DNA of 64,000 nucleotides. It comes from Poecilobothrus nobilitatus. Its lineage: Eukaryota; Arthropoda; Insecta; Diptera; Dolichopodidae. This document shows positions 1-10,440 of this stretch, piece after piece. Where the stretch lies: NCBI GenBank assembly GCA_947095535.1, contig OX352772.1, positions 230,393,911-230,457,910 on the forward strand, given 5' to 3'. The position numbers and the translations under genes are program-made. Under the pieces are notes generated by a model, which was not told where the DNA came from, searched no databases, and was given only the letters and a program-made list of their open reading frames with translations. Each line of letters begins with the position of its first letter. Within the stretch, counting starts at the first letter, position 1.

Positions 1-2
1 TA

Positions 3-728
3 ACTTCCACTCGTGATTGTGAGTTGTTGCAATATGATCTCAACGAATTTAGTTCATGGTGCAGAAACAACAGTCTCAAACTAAATGTTAACAAATGCCT
101 AATTATGAGCTTTCTAAGGTTACGAGCTAACTCAACAATCAATTATGATTACGTCCTCAACGATCAACTTATTAAAAGAACAGATCGTACTTCTGATTTG
201 GGACTGATCCTTGATAGTAGGTTACATTTCAAGAGGCACTACAACTCCATAATAAATAAAGCTAACTCAACTCTTGGATTTATTATGCGTCGGTCAAAAG
301 AGTTTTCTGATCCCTATATCACTAAGCAACTTTTTACTTATATAAGACCTTTACGCAACCTTGCTTAGGCTGATCCTATACGTCTTCCTCCATATGAAGC
401 TAGATTTTCTTTAATTAATTTGAACTCCCTCCAGTCACGCCGTCTAGTGACGGATATCAGATTCCTTCAGCAGATAGTTCGGGGTGATATCAACTCCCCT
501 TCTATTCGTGAACAAATGAGGTTTAGAGAAAATCTGAATAATTTAAGATCGGTTGAGCTTTTTAATGTGTCATACCATTCTACAGACTATAGCAAATTTG
601 AGCCGATTTCGCGTATGTTAAGAAAGACTAACTCAAGCTCTGAGCTCTTCGACATTAGCGTTAACAAATTAACACTGAGAGCCGGACTTTACGCGAGCAT
701 GGTTAATTCTCGTAGTCTGCATGATTAG
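3..728 (+). pseudogene. 3' end of a non-LTR retrotransposon reverse transcriptase
   Basis: This is the C-terminal part of a CR1/Jockey-type ORF2 entering from the left edge. The first block (to 368) shows the RT thumb pattern, with W-C-R-N-N-S-L-K-L-N-V-N-K-C followed by a 'DLGLILDSRLHF' motif. A TAG stop at 366-368 is followed in the same frame by a conserved tail to 728 ending '...RSLHD'. About twenty residues expected between the two blocks, around the usual 'P.WSP' motif, are missing, so there is a small deletion as well as a stop. Catalytic motifs lie outside the window. Family level is inferred from motif pattern only. Confidence 0.8.
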
Positions 729-1012
729 TCTGTCATTTTAATCTAACTTGCATGTTAGTTTTTTTTTTCTTGTTTCTTATTACCATTAACATCATTCCTA
801 ACATTACTTATTAGTTACTAACAGTGGTAATGACCAATTAAGTATCTAAGTATCATCATTTACTAACATACTATACTAATATACTAAAATATTAATCCTT
901 GTAAATGATGACTTTTTCTGTTAATTGTGATAGTTCACTAAATGAACAACATAACTGATCCTTGGTTTAAGCAAATGTCTGACATAAAAAGAAGAAGATG
1001 GCACAGTATTAA

Positions 1013-1980
1013 ATAAACAAATAGGTAATTGTATATTTGTCACAAATACAAGTTTACCAGCAAAAAGCGTAGCACACGTAAAAATTCTGCATACATCAGA
1101 TCAAAAAGTACCCATCTCAAACTTTAAAGCCATCTCAAATAAAACCGATAGAGAAGCAAAATTATTAAAAGAATTTGAAATAAGAAATTTAGATGAAAAA
1201 ATCCCAAATTCAGTAGTAAATATATTCAGAAATTTTTCACCTACAAGATGACAAACTTTCATACAATTATTTTCATCAACAACACATAAGCCTTCAAGAT
1301 AAAACTCCAGTTTACATTAAAAATTTCAAACTGCACCAGACACAAATAAAAGAAATTAATAGTAAAGTAAATGGATTAATTAAAGAAAAATTAGTAGAAC
1401 CTTTAAACAGTCCGTATAACTCACCATCATTAATAAAAATGAAAAAAAAAAAAAAAAATCTGCAGATGACAAAAAAAGTGGAGATTAGTCGTAGACTATA
1501 AACAACTAAACAAGAAAATGACAGGTGATAAATTTCCGCTTACGCGTTTAGACGACATTTTGGACAGTATTGGAAGGGCTTATAGCTTACGCTAGCAGAT
1601 ACTTGAACAAACAAGAATTGAATAAACCGATAATTGATAAAGAATTGTTAAGTATACTTTGGACAATAACATATTTCAGACCTTACCTAATGGCACAAAA
1701 TTCACGATTGTTACAGATCATAGACCTTTAATCAATTTATTTTCATATAACAATCCTTCATCTAAAATGACGGAAATAAGACTAGAATTAGCTGATTATG
1801 ATTTTAAAATATTATAAAAACAAGGCAAGATAAACACAAATGCTGTCACACTATCTCGAATAAAAATTGATTCTGAAAAAAAATGATTCCAAAAAATAAA
1901 ATAAACATTATTACTAGAAGTAAAAATAAAATAGTACAAAACTCAGATAATGACAACAGCATTCGTACATCGACATAATC
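1013..1980 (+). pseudogene. Gypsy-type LTR retrotransposon pol fragment (RT and RNase H)
   Basis: Translation in shifting frames gives the start of a Ty3/gypsy RT: a 'VYIKNFKL' block, 'EPLNSPYNSPSLI', then a 'VVDYKQLNKK' and 'FPLTRLDDILD' motif near 1490-1570. The text then jumps at about 1590 to the RNase H domain ('DKELLSI', 'TDHRPLINLF', 'RLELADYDFKILY'). The RT catalytic palm with YxDD is therefore deleted. A lysine-rich linker follows to about 1975. Several stops and frameshifts plus a homopurine expansion at 1441-1458 show it is long dead. No LTR was recognised; neighbouring sequence is a dispersed repeat. Confidence 0.75.
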
Positions 1981-2015
1981 GTACAACATAATCGTAATCG
2001 TTGTACAAAAGAAAA

Positions 2016-3162
2016 CGAGGAAGAATACAGTTGCGTTATTGTTCGTTATTGTCTATCAATCTGTTTATAATATGATCTTTTTTATATTTCATTATTTTAT
2101 AATAATTTGATAAAATATAGAAAATTTATTTTTGTTTTTATAAATAAGTTTATTAAATATATTACTTAACATTTATCAAAAATAAAAAAAATATGCATGG
2201 GTATGTCACGGTTATACATATACCAAAAATAAGGTTGATCTCTCCCAATGTAAATTCGAACATACATATATATGAATATATTATCACCTAAATAAAACTC
2301 AACCAACTTTACTACAAATTAATACTAAACTTATATTTGCTACTTTGCTACAATGTAGCAAATTTTTATTATATTATAATATTAATGTGTATATTGCATT
2401 ATGCTATATATTAACATAATCATCGTGTACATCGCATGTTTTTTTTTAAATATTTCATCCATTAATTTGTTTTATAAATAAACAAAATACGTACAACTAT
2501 ATCTATATAGTACAGTATTAGTATATATATGCAATACAAATTAAATACACATGATACAATAATATAATTGTACATATGTATTGCTATACATAATACAATA
2601 CATATTAATAATATGCATATACTTATACACTAATATAAATAAGTTTTTTACGCAACCATTATATTGTTTATTTACTTAAGTTTTTTTCTATTACTCATCA
2701 AATCATCCTCAACAATTTTTATTATTGATAGATACAAAGGCACAAAAGAAAAAACAAAACAAAAAAGATCATATAAATTCTCGTTATTCAGAAATTTTGT
2801 ATGAAAAATTAAAATTTTGTATAAAAATTAAAATTTTGTATAAAAATTAAAATTTTGTATGAAAAATGTGGAGATCAAAAAGTTAGTTCTTCGAGAGCTA
2901 CCCGAAGTTTTAGTCGAATATCAACCAAAAAAAAATAAGGAACCTACAAATTGATTCAAAATTATTTTGTGTTAGTTTCAATACTCCAGCTCTCTTAGTT
3001 TTTGAGTTAGCGTGCGAACGGACGGACGCACAAAGCTCAATCGACTCAGAATTCGATTCTGATCCGATCCATACCTTTGAAGATATATCTAGCTTGCTTA
3101 TTTCGAGGTGTTACAAATGGAGGAGTAATTTTATTATACCGGGTACTTAATGTACCGATATA
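2016..3162 (+). repeat. Dispersed repeat R, copy 1
   Basis: One of four copies in the window of a non-coding repeat that begins CGAGGAAGAATACAGTTGC and ends in a TATACC...GGGTA hairpin-like tail beside 'ggtgttacaaatggagga'. Copy 1 keeps both ends but its middle is a divergent AT-rich stretch with a triplicated 'aaattaaaattttgtat' motif near 2800-2865. The 3' third (2870-3160) is the best conserved part and resembles repeats widespread in fly genomes. No ORF of note. Confidence 0.75.
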
Positions 3163-3262
3163 AAGAGATACGTAATAATAGATTAAAACTTTTTAATAAT
3201 GAATAAATTTAACTTGAAAACATTAGGGAACAAGACATTAAATTGTTAGTTAAATTTAACTT

Positions 3263-3775
3263 TCAATTAACTAATAAAAGTCGTATGTGGTGGATGCGAT
3301 TCTTCATTTCTTGAACACATGATGACGTCCTGGGGGAAATTATTGACGGCATGCCCAGTCCGTAAGCAATGGATACACAACCCCTTGCTTTTAGCCTTTT
3401 CAAATCTTTTAATCGGAATGATATTAGTGAATTTGTTACCTTGTTTGATTTTATGTGATCCTCCACAAATCAAATATGTTGAGTCGGTTCTAAACGGAAA
3501 TGTCTTACATTTGTCCTTAACTTGTTGGGGTTTTAACTTATTATGGGGATTAGACCGCCTGTTTGATTGATTTGATTTGTGAGCTATGACTTCCAAAATC
3601 TGTTTACTAAAATTGTTTGCAGCTGTTTCGATGTGGGCAAACCGGTTGTGCTGCTAATGTTTTGTTCCCAAATCTGATGCGTCTCAACTGATAACTTTTG
3701 GACAATAGTATGGGTTATTACTGGATCCCAATTAACAATAGAAATGTTCAAGTTATCGTGTGCTTGCAAACCCAT
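3263..3775 (-). pseudogene. Bel-Pao gag fragment with zinc knuckle
   Basis: Read on the minus strand, the upstream half (3584-3775) resembles the C-terminal part of the Bel-Pao capsid region (W-D-x-V-I..., then 'KLSVETHQIWE' and 'P.SKQLQTILVNRF'). It is followed after a frame change by a nucleocapsid-like block at 3267-3596: C-G-G-S-H-K-I..., 'KGLCIHCLRTGHAVNNFP', then C-S-R-N-E-E-S-H-P-P-H-T. Some knuckle cysteines are replaced, such as the phenylalanine in 'NNFP', so the domain is degraded. Protease and RT are absent. The call rests on the order of motifs rather than on a search. Confidence 0.65.
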
Positions 3776-4121
3776 GCTTGCAACTTATATGCATATATAT
3801 GCTCAAAATTTTCAGAAGTTAAGTATAGTTAATTTAGTACAAATTAATGCACACAAGACAAAAAACTGTTACAAATCTACTAACTTTAGTAATAGATCCG
3901 GCTCTAAGGACCAAAAAATGTTCTATTAAAAATCAAAATATGTTTTTAATAATAAAAAAAAGAATAATTTTATTTTTAATTTTTCTAATTCAAAAATAGA
4001 TCTTATTTATAAATTTATCAAACTTTAATATACAAAATATTTTATTTAATATTCTAATTTTATTTTATAAGAAAAATTAAACTATGTGTTGACAATTAGG
4101 CGGTTAGATTACAATTAAAAA
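3776..4121. other. AT-rich spacer, no gene seen
   Basis: About 350 bases of very AT-rich DNA between the Bel-Pao fragment and copy 2 of repeat R. Only short chance ORFs are present, and I found no RNA gene, inverted repeat or coding motif. Confidence 0.6.
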
Positions 4122-5465
4122 CGAGGAAGAATACAGTTGCCTTTGTCAACTCTTAGATACCCGTACGAACCGTTAGTATGTTCACAGCCTGTCACTCTGC
4201 TTACAATATTATTTTTTTAATATTTTAATATTTTAAAATAATTTGGGTAAATTTTATAATTTCTAGAACTATGGGTTGTACATATACATATTCAAACTAT
4301 ATGTTTATACATTCTTCAAAAGCAGATTTTAACCTTCCACATAACGATTATCAATCCAAAACTTTTTCAAATATTCTATAGTACCATTTAATACTAAGCG
4401 GTAAATGTATATTAAATTTACTTAGTACAAAATAGTAAATATAATTTTAAATATTATATTATATTATATTTAAATATTCCATTGACAGAATAATTTCTTA
4501 TAAGTACAATAAAATACATATATGTATGTAAATACGGCGCTATATAATATACATCTATACTCTTATCATTCATTCATCAGTGACATATACGATATGTAAA
4601 TAAACATGATATTATATAAGTATGTATGTATGTATATAAGTATGTATGTATATCATAATATCATATAAATAAAAATTCTTCAAGCAACCGTTATGGTGTT
4701 TATTTATTTAGATTTTTTTGTACTACGCATTGTATCCTCAACAATTTTAAATTATCGAGTAAAAACAAAATGTAAAAAATTCGTTAAAGAAATTTGTTAG
4801 AAAATTTGAAAAAACCAAGTAACACTTTCGTCAATTATAAAGTAACCCTATATTATTAAAAAAAGTTGTTAAGAGAAATAAGAGTATAATGTTGAGGCTT
4901 TAATTTTTGTGTATTACTTCAAAAAAATTTTAACAGGTGTTCAATTTACAAGTGTTTAAAAATAGGAAATTTTCAGTTTTTGAAGCCTTACAGATCCTAA
5001 ACGGGGAGTGATACAAAAAAAATTGACTCATACTTATTTTCAAAGATCTAACTTCTGTCAAAATTTCAAGTTTCCAACTTAAACCGTTTAGAAGATAGAA
5101 GGGTTAAAGGATTTTGCAAAATTTGAGTTTCGCATAACGGTAAATTAAGACACCGTATGCCACAAATATATATTTATTGTATATATACTTTTAAAGCTAA
5201 TAAAAGTAGTAAACGTTTAGCGTTTTCAAAATGAAGATATACAGTATACAACTTGTGTTATAACAATTTAAATATATAGCTTTTTTGAACCTTTGGCGAG
5301 CTGTAGCGGATGGGGCTACAAAAAAAAGTTATTAAAAATAAAATTATTATTTTTGTGAGATCTATCAGCAGTTAATTTCATAGCTCTATTTCAAAAAAAA
5401 TGTGGGGATCTAAATGTTAGGTGTTCGAGAGCTACCTTAAGGTTTGATCCAAACTCAACCAAATA
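4122..5465 (+). repeat. Dispersed repeat R, copy 2 (3' truncated)
   Basis: Begins with the same CGAGGAAGAATACAGTTGCC end as the other copies, followed by the shared 'agatacccgtacgaaccgtt' and 'cagcctgtcactctgcttac' blocks. The middle holds TATG-type microsatellites (4620-4655). The conserved 3' part (5100-5465: 'agaagggttaaaggattttg', 'gggatctaaatgttaggtg') stops near 5465, before the terminal hairpin. It matches copy 3 (minus strand, 17032-18493) over almost its whole length. Confidence 0.8.
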
Positions 5466-6223
5466 AAATATGAATAGAATTAAGAATAATATTATTTAAC
5501 TATTATACTATATGTTACAATTATAAAAAAATAATAATAATTACCGTTAGTAAAAAGAGAAAGGAAATTTTGTTAATTATTAGTTATTAAAATTATTAAT
5601 AATTGTGAAATGACAATAAAAATTCGAGAAAAGCGAGAAAGAAAATTTCGGTAATTATTGATAATTAAAATTAAACATTAAATGCAGCAGTAACCAGATA
5701 ACTTAACAAAATAATTTAAAAGTTATAAAAATAATAATTATAAAAAAAAATTATATAAATATTAAGAATGACACACTGGATACACTGGATAGATGCTGGA
5801 TAAGTGTTGAATGTTGAATAGGCTCAATTGGATAAGTATTTGTGTTATTAAATAAAAATGAAATGCTTTGTGGTTATTTTTCAGGTTGCTGTGTTAGATT
5901 TTTAGTTTGAATGTGATAACCAGGTATGTATCATTAATGTATTGAAACACCAGTGATTCAATAATATTTTTCTTTTAGGTTGCTGATTCAGGATTGAACT
6001 GATATAAAAGATGATTGTACCGATAGTTAATTGAAAAGAATATCAACTGTAAAAGAAACTTTTGATTACCATTGTACGAAAATAAATGGCGAATTCGTAA
6101 AATTAAATTATAAGAAAACCAAAAGAACTTTGAATACAATAAAAAAAGAGTCATCCAAACTATTCAAAATCGCCGACTGATGTTCAGAAATGTTTACAAT
6201 ATGATGAATTAAGTTATTATGGA
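5466..6223. other. AT-rich spacer, no gene seen
   Basis: Low-complexity A+T-rich DNA with short direct repeats such as 'gaatagatgctggataagtg'-like segments near 5775-5835. No ORF with recognisable motifs. It may include the 5' flank of the MULE-type transposon that follows. Confidence 0.5.
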
Positions 6224-7402
6224 ATGGCAAAATATAATACCGAAAAATTGCTTTACAAGTCTATAGTGGAACCACAATTCAGCTATTCAATTTTTGTGGC
6301 CCCAAAAATCTCTAAAATGATAACTAATATGCCTAGTACTTATCATCGAAATTATGCATTGGGCGGTACATTCAATATTGTACACAAATTATGTGGATAT
6401 AAATAATTATTAATTGCGCATTTCATTTATGCAGAGCACGTAAGTAGTAATAATTGAAGAATAATAATAATTTTTGTTTTTTATATTAAAATTTTTATAT
6501 TAAATCTGTGTCGCCAGAGGCTCCCCGTGAGCCGGTACCGACGCGTAAACGGTGAGCGTACCAGCTCACTTGAAACTCCCAAGGATTTTTAAGATAATAT
6601 TAATAAAATATTTTTTATTAATCTAAACCATTTATTTTACAGAAATATTCAATTATTTATATATTGACGACACATAAAACGAAGCAAATGTACGTATCCA
6701 TTTGTTTAAATTTATAAACCAAATTATATTTAAATTTGATCCGACATCTTTCACGAATTATTATGAGCCAGCTTTAAGAAATGCACTGAAGATTGTGGTA
6801 TTTCCAAATGTTATTTTAAATAGATGCTGGTTGCATTACACAAGAGCTTTAAGGAGAAATTCCAATGTTTTTAACTACTATACGAAGCGATAACAACATG
6901 CAGAAATTATTTAGAAAAATTTTAGTACTACCGTTATTAAGTCCAACAAATATTGTTGCAGCTTATGAAATTATTAAGCGTGATCCTTTAGCATTGAACA
7001 AAGCTATTACCCATTTATCCTCTTTTTTATCATATATTAAAAAACAATGGATTTTAAAGGTATAAATATTCATATACGTATACATACATATTTTAACTTA
7101 ACTTTTTGTACAATTAATTTTCTCGATTCATATGAAATCAAATCAGTATTCAAAGAAAATATGAGAACGACTACTTAGTTCGTTGGAAAATTATAATCGG
7201 GCAAATGGAAAAAAAATTTTTAAGTTCATGGATATGTATTCGAGATGAGGAATATAATGTAAGAAGAGATTTTCTATCGGCCGTTAGTGATGGACAAACA
7301 TTTAAAATGTTTGCACGTCCAACACCATTTTCAGCAAAAAGAAATCAAATTATTGAAAATTTAGCACAAAAATTAAAAAGAAACAAAAATTACTATATAT
7401 GA
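6224..7402 (+). pseudogene. MULE-type transposase remnant
   Basis: Pieces in three frames fit a Mutator-like (MULE) transposase as found in insects. The first block ends 'HRNYALGGTFNIVHKLCGYK' and continues with an 'IAHFIYAEH' segment, matching the usual '(D)GTF.vvP...YKQL..IH..Y' region with the catalytic Asp replaced by Gly. After a probable intron come a 'KTKQMYVSI' block and 'YYEPALRNALKIVVFPNVILN' with R-C-W-L-H-Y, like the 'D-x-E-x-A-x-x-N-A...FP...G-C-x-F-H' core, here also lacking the Asp. A 'YIKKQWI' segment and an 'RTTT...RWKIIIGQ' segment follow. With frameshifts and changed acidic residues it is inactive. Identification is by motif order only. Confidence 0.6.
6440..6642 (+). other. 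Probable intron in the MULE-type transposase
   Basis: A GTAAGT donor at 6440 directly follows the 'AEH' codons and a 'tttattttacag' acceptor ends at 6642, where homology to the MULE core resumes. The 203-base interval contains a GC-rich island (about 6508-6580) that stands out from the surrounding AT-rich DNA and could be a separate insertion. Splicing is inferred, not shown. Confidence 0.45.
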
Positions 7403-7429
7403 GTATTTACCTCAAATTATAACTTTATA

Positions 7430-8142
7430 ATGATTGGTCATATAAAGGACTGGAAGTATAGGATTTCCCGTCTTAGTAAATCTAATAATGAACAAGTTGA
7501 AAAAGTTATTATGAATTATGCTCAAGAATCTATCTTCTTAAAAAGGTTGTCATCTCCAACAAACAAAACTAAAATATCTAAATTTTTAATGTTAAACTAC
7601 TTGCTTTCAAAAATATGACTCCATCATCTATCAACAAAAAAAAATTCTTCTATAGTTGCTTTAAAATTAATGTGCCTGCTGGAAGTTCATTACTTCCTTC
7701 GCATGTGAGTAAACAAAAATGGAAAAAATGGAAGGCAACTGTCTCGAACAGGGTTGACAAGTCAATCATACAAGAAAGTAACATAAATTCTAATTCTAAG
7801 TTCTCCAATAGCTCAAAATCTAGAATAAAAACTAATAATAATATAAATAATAAAGATAAGATTACTAACACTGATATTAAAAATATTAAAAATAATAGAT
7901 TTGCATTGCTGGACAACAATGGGTTGAGTAGTGAGGAAATGAACACGACGGTTTTCATTTCTGATCGTAAAAAAACATCTCCTCTATTTGTTAGCTTTGG
8001 CTATAAATTTTCTGGTTCTGCTACGAATTTTAAAAATAATAAACAAAATAAAGATCAAAATACTAATATTAAAAATAAGAAAAAGTGCAAGGTTTTTAAA
8101 GTAAATCATCAAAGCAAAATTAATAATTATGTTTTTAACTGA
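7430..8142 (+). CDS. Asn/Lys-rich ORFs downstream of the MULE remnant, unrecognised
   Basis: Two overlapping frames (7430-7618 and 7615-8142) encode a basic protein I do not recognise. The second is 175 residues: a short N-terminal part with a 'PAGSSLLPSHVSKQKWKKWK' segment, then a low-complexity stretch rich in Asn, Lys and Ser. The two share a 4-nt overlap at 7615-7618. They may be the C-terminal part of the MULE-type protein or a second gene of that transposon. The Lys/Asn bias could also be chance reading of A-rich DNA, so coding status is uncertain. Confidence 0.3.
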
Positions 8143-8266
8143 AATAATAATAAACTTCTACTTCTTCTACTCAAAAGTCTAATTCTAATTCAAAAAGTGG
8201 AATGCATAATATTCAAACTTCTGTCGCAACAACTTCTTGCGATTCTAGAAGTAGCAACACGGGTAG

Positions 8267-8518
8267 ATAAAGGGTCGGTTGAGCATGGGAAAAAAACAGG
8301 TTTAGGCGTGTCAGGAAGGCACGTGCCATTAAGGTGATTTATGATTTATGATAAGGTGAAGGTTAAAATTAATTATAGGTGAATATAAAATACATGTTTA
8401 TTTCCTGATTAACTTGGTTGTTGCGTAGTAGGAGTATGTTAAAAGGTTAAGACAACTTGTTGGGACAATGTTCCCATGTTTTTATTATTGTTTAAGATCA
8501 ATGTCATTAGCTGTTTAT
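8267..8518. other. Possible Polinton terminus of remnant B
   Basis: The text from 8267 (AGATAAAGGGTCGGTTGAGC followed by atgggaaaaaaac) parallels the ends of Polinton-A and Polinton-C, which start AGTAGG..., contain 'TTGG(G)CATGGGAAAAA' or a variant, and lie outside the capsid genes. It starts with AG and lies about 250 bases from the major capsid stop codon. No partner inverted copy was found in the window, so this is a suggestion only. Confidence 0.3.
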
Positions 8519-9774
8519 TTATAGATTTGTAAACACGTTACGGTTTTTATCTATTTGCACACTGGCATCAAATTCGCTATAAGTTTTGAAAGTTTTGTTT
8601 TAATTCATATTGTCTCTTGATTGACAAGACCTTGACATACTTCATTACCAGAAGCATCTGGTGTTAAGTCAAATGTTAACATAAAAAGTCCATTGTTAAA
8701 CATACTTTTTATTATTTGATGACCTTTATCGTTGTGATATATTCCAGTCCCGAAAAAAGTGTATGGTATGCTCTTGTATTGCAGTTGTTTGCATCAGAAA
8801 AACTTGTAGCAGTAGCTGTATTCGGAATCTGAAATCCATTAACGTACAGTAAAACTTGCGAAATTTCAAAATGCTTAAAATTAAACAAGTTTTAAGATAA
8901 TCTTTCACCCGAATAACCTGTATGTTCAGTCATACGAAATTTTTGTATTTGGTAATTGTCCAATAAAAATATTATCCAAGAGAATACTTTGAGTATTTTG
9001 AGAAATTGTAAATGTTTTTACCTCAACCCTTTTGTAAAAATATTTAGCCGTAGTTTTTTCTAAAACAGCATTATGTGTTAATTATATGCTTGGATTTATA
9101 GTGACATGTCTCATTAATAGATTTACTTCTAAAATTTTTAATTGGGACTCATTATTGTCATCTGAAAACATGTAAAAATCTGGTCTTTCAAGAGTTAAAA
9201 GGACTCTATCATCTACAGTATTAATCAACAGATTGGTTGATTAAACATATCCACATGTAATTTTCCCATAAGTTCTACTACGTTGCTATTATTAAAGAGA
9301 TTTTGACGTTTCTTAGAACCTTTATTTTCGGCGCTTCCTATGTTTGGTTTACCTAAGTTCCAACCCACACATTCTAAATGTGTTTTTGCTGCATCACTTC
9401 CATATTTCAATAAAGATTCTACGTATGCTCTATAATTCCTTCCAAAAGAGTTATGTTGTTGCCATTTAGTTGTACTGTTTTACTAAAGAATGTAAAATGT
9501 TGTTTACTACGCTTGGTTGCGGTAGCTCTCTTCCATCAGCCATCTCTCTTTCTTTGTCATTGTTACATAAATTTCCATCTTTTTTAATGATTTGAACTTT
9601 TAGTCTTCAGTATGCGGAAGATAAATCGCGATATGTGTCACCATGACCCAATGAAACAAATTCAACGGTAGACGCATTATCTAGAGATGCAATAGGATTA
9701 TAAGAAACTTCTTCGGATCGTAAAATACTAGATTGAATAGGTGGTACTCTAAAAATATCTAGCTCTGATTTCAT
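8519..9774 (-). pseudogene. Polinton major capsid protein, remnant B
   Basis: Minus-strand relative of the major capsid genes at 26237-27439 and 58670-59967 (double jelly-roll capsid protein of Polintons). The N-terminus 'MKSELDIF', 'IQSSILRSEEVSYNPIASLD' and 'EFVSLGHGDTYRDLSSAY' is clear (9607-9774). The middle shows 'WNLGKPN...' and 'NVVELMGKLHVDMFNQP' (9225-9410), and the C-terminal part runs to the stop at 8519. Frame changes are spread throughout and the 'KNITPSDGN' region is damaged. It lies 14 bases from the next gene upstream (9788), as in the other elements. Confidence 0.8.
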
Positions 9775-9787
9775 ATTCTCAGTCACA

Positions 9788-10166
9788 TTAATCAAAAATA
9801 TCTTTCACTTTTTTTTTACTTTTCCTGCTTTTAACTTTAGGTCGTTTTGCGTCATTTTTAGTCGTTTTGCTTTTCGCTTTCTTATTCGAGAACCATACAT
9901 TTCATTAAGTTTTTAGCAGCTCCTCGTCTTACATTTTTAATAATTTCTTTTCCCCGATCTTGAAAAACTTCTTTTATCTTTCCTCCAGATGCTAATTCAG
10001 AAAGTGCATTTATACCAGGATAAATTGCTTCTTTTTAATATCTAAAAAGACCTCCAAAGAAACTTCCCAACCCGCGACCTTTTAAATATGGTACGGTTGA
10101 ATATAATAAGGAGCGGATGACCTCAAAACCTTTCACTGATTGAACTGAATAATATTTATAGTTCAT
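9788..10166 (-). pseudogene. Polinton minor capsid protein, remnant B
   Basis: Minus-strand homologue of 25800-26234 and 59970-60403. The N-terminus reads M-N-Y-K-Y-Y-S-V-Q-S, then a 'STVPYLKGRGLGSFFGGLFRY' type segment, broken by a stop at about 10040, a later 'ASGG...FQDRGKEIIKNVR' region and a basic tail ending '...KDIFD'. In Polintons this small protein is made with the capsid genes and carries the Gly-rich 'GRGLGSFFGG' patch. The order penton, minor capsid, major capsid is conserved. Confidence 0.75.
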
Positions 10167-10182
10167 CCGTTTCATGATGAAT

Positions 10183-10440
10183 AATATAATCTTATTAATG
10201 TATAGTTTATTTTTTGGAAATGTAATAGAATTTTTGTAGGAACTCCACTAACTGAGAACGTTATCTTATAGCCATATTTATTACATACAAGTACGGAAAT
10301 ACTATCAAAAGATTTTTCTACATCGCAATACTGAATATTTTTAAACTCTTTACCGTATCATTCAAAGAATTTGATACATTAACTGTTCTTAGACACCTTA
10401 CTTCTTTACCTCCAATATTTTGGAGTTCAATTATATCAGT
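10183..10440 (-). pseudogene. Penton-like protein, C-terminal part, remnant B
   Basis: Minus-strand C-terminal piece of the penton-like single jelly-roll protein. It shows the 'IELQNIGG(K)EVRCLRTVN' type segment and the '...KITFS...(V)PTKILLHF' end that also closes the copies at 24838-25753 and 60451-61375. The gene is cut at 10440 by the non-LTR element 10441-14438 and resumes at 14439. Confidence 0.75.

Noticed and set aside
729..1012. tRNA or other RNA gene in the gap after the first RT fragment
   Set aside because: No cloverleaf or B-box-like motif was found; the stretch is AT-rich with short 'actaatatacta' repeats.
7650..7958. 102-codon hydrophobic minus-strand ORF
   Set aside because: Antisense shadow of the Asn/Lys-rich plus-strand ORF; Leu/Ile/Phe come from reading A-rich codons backwards.
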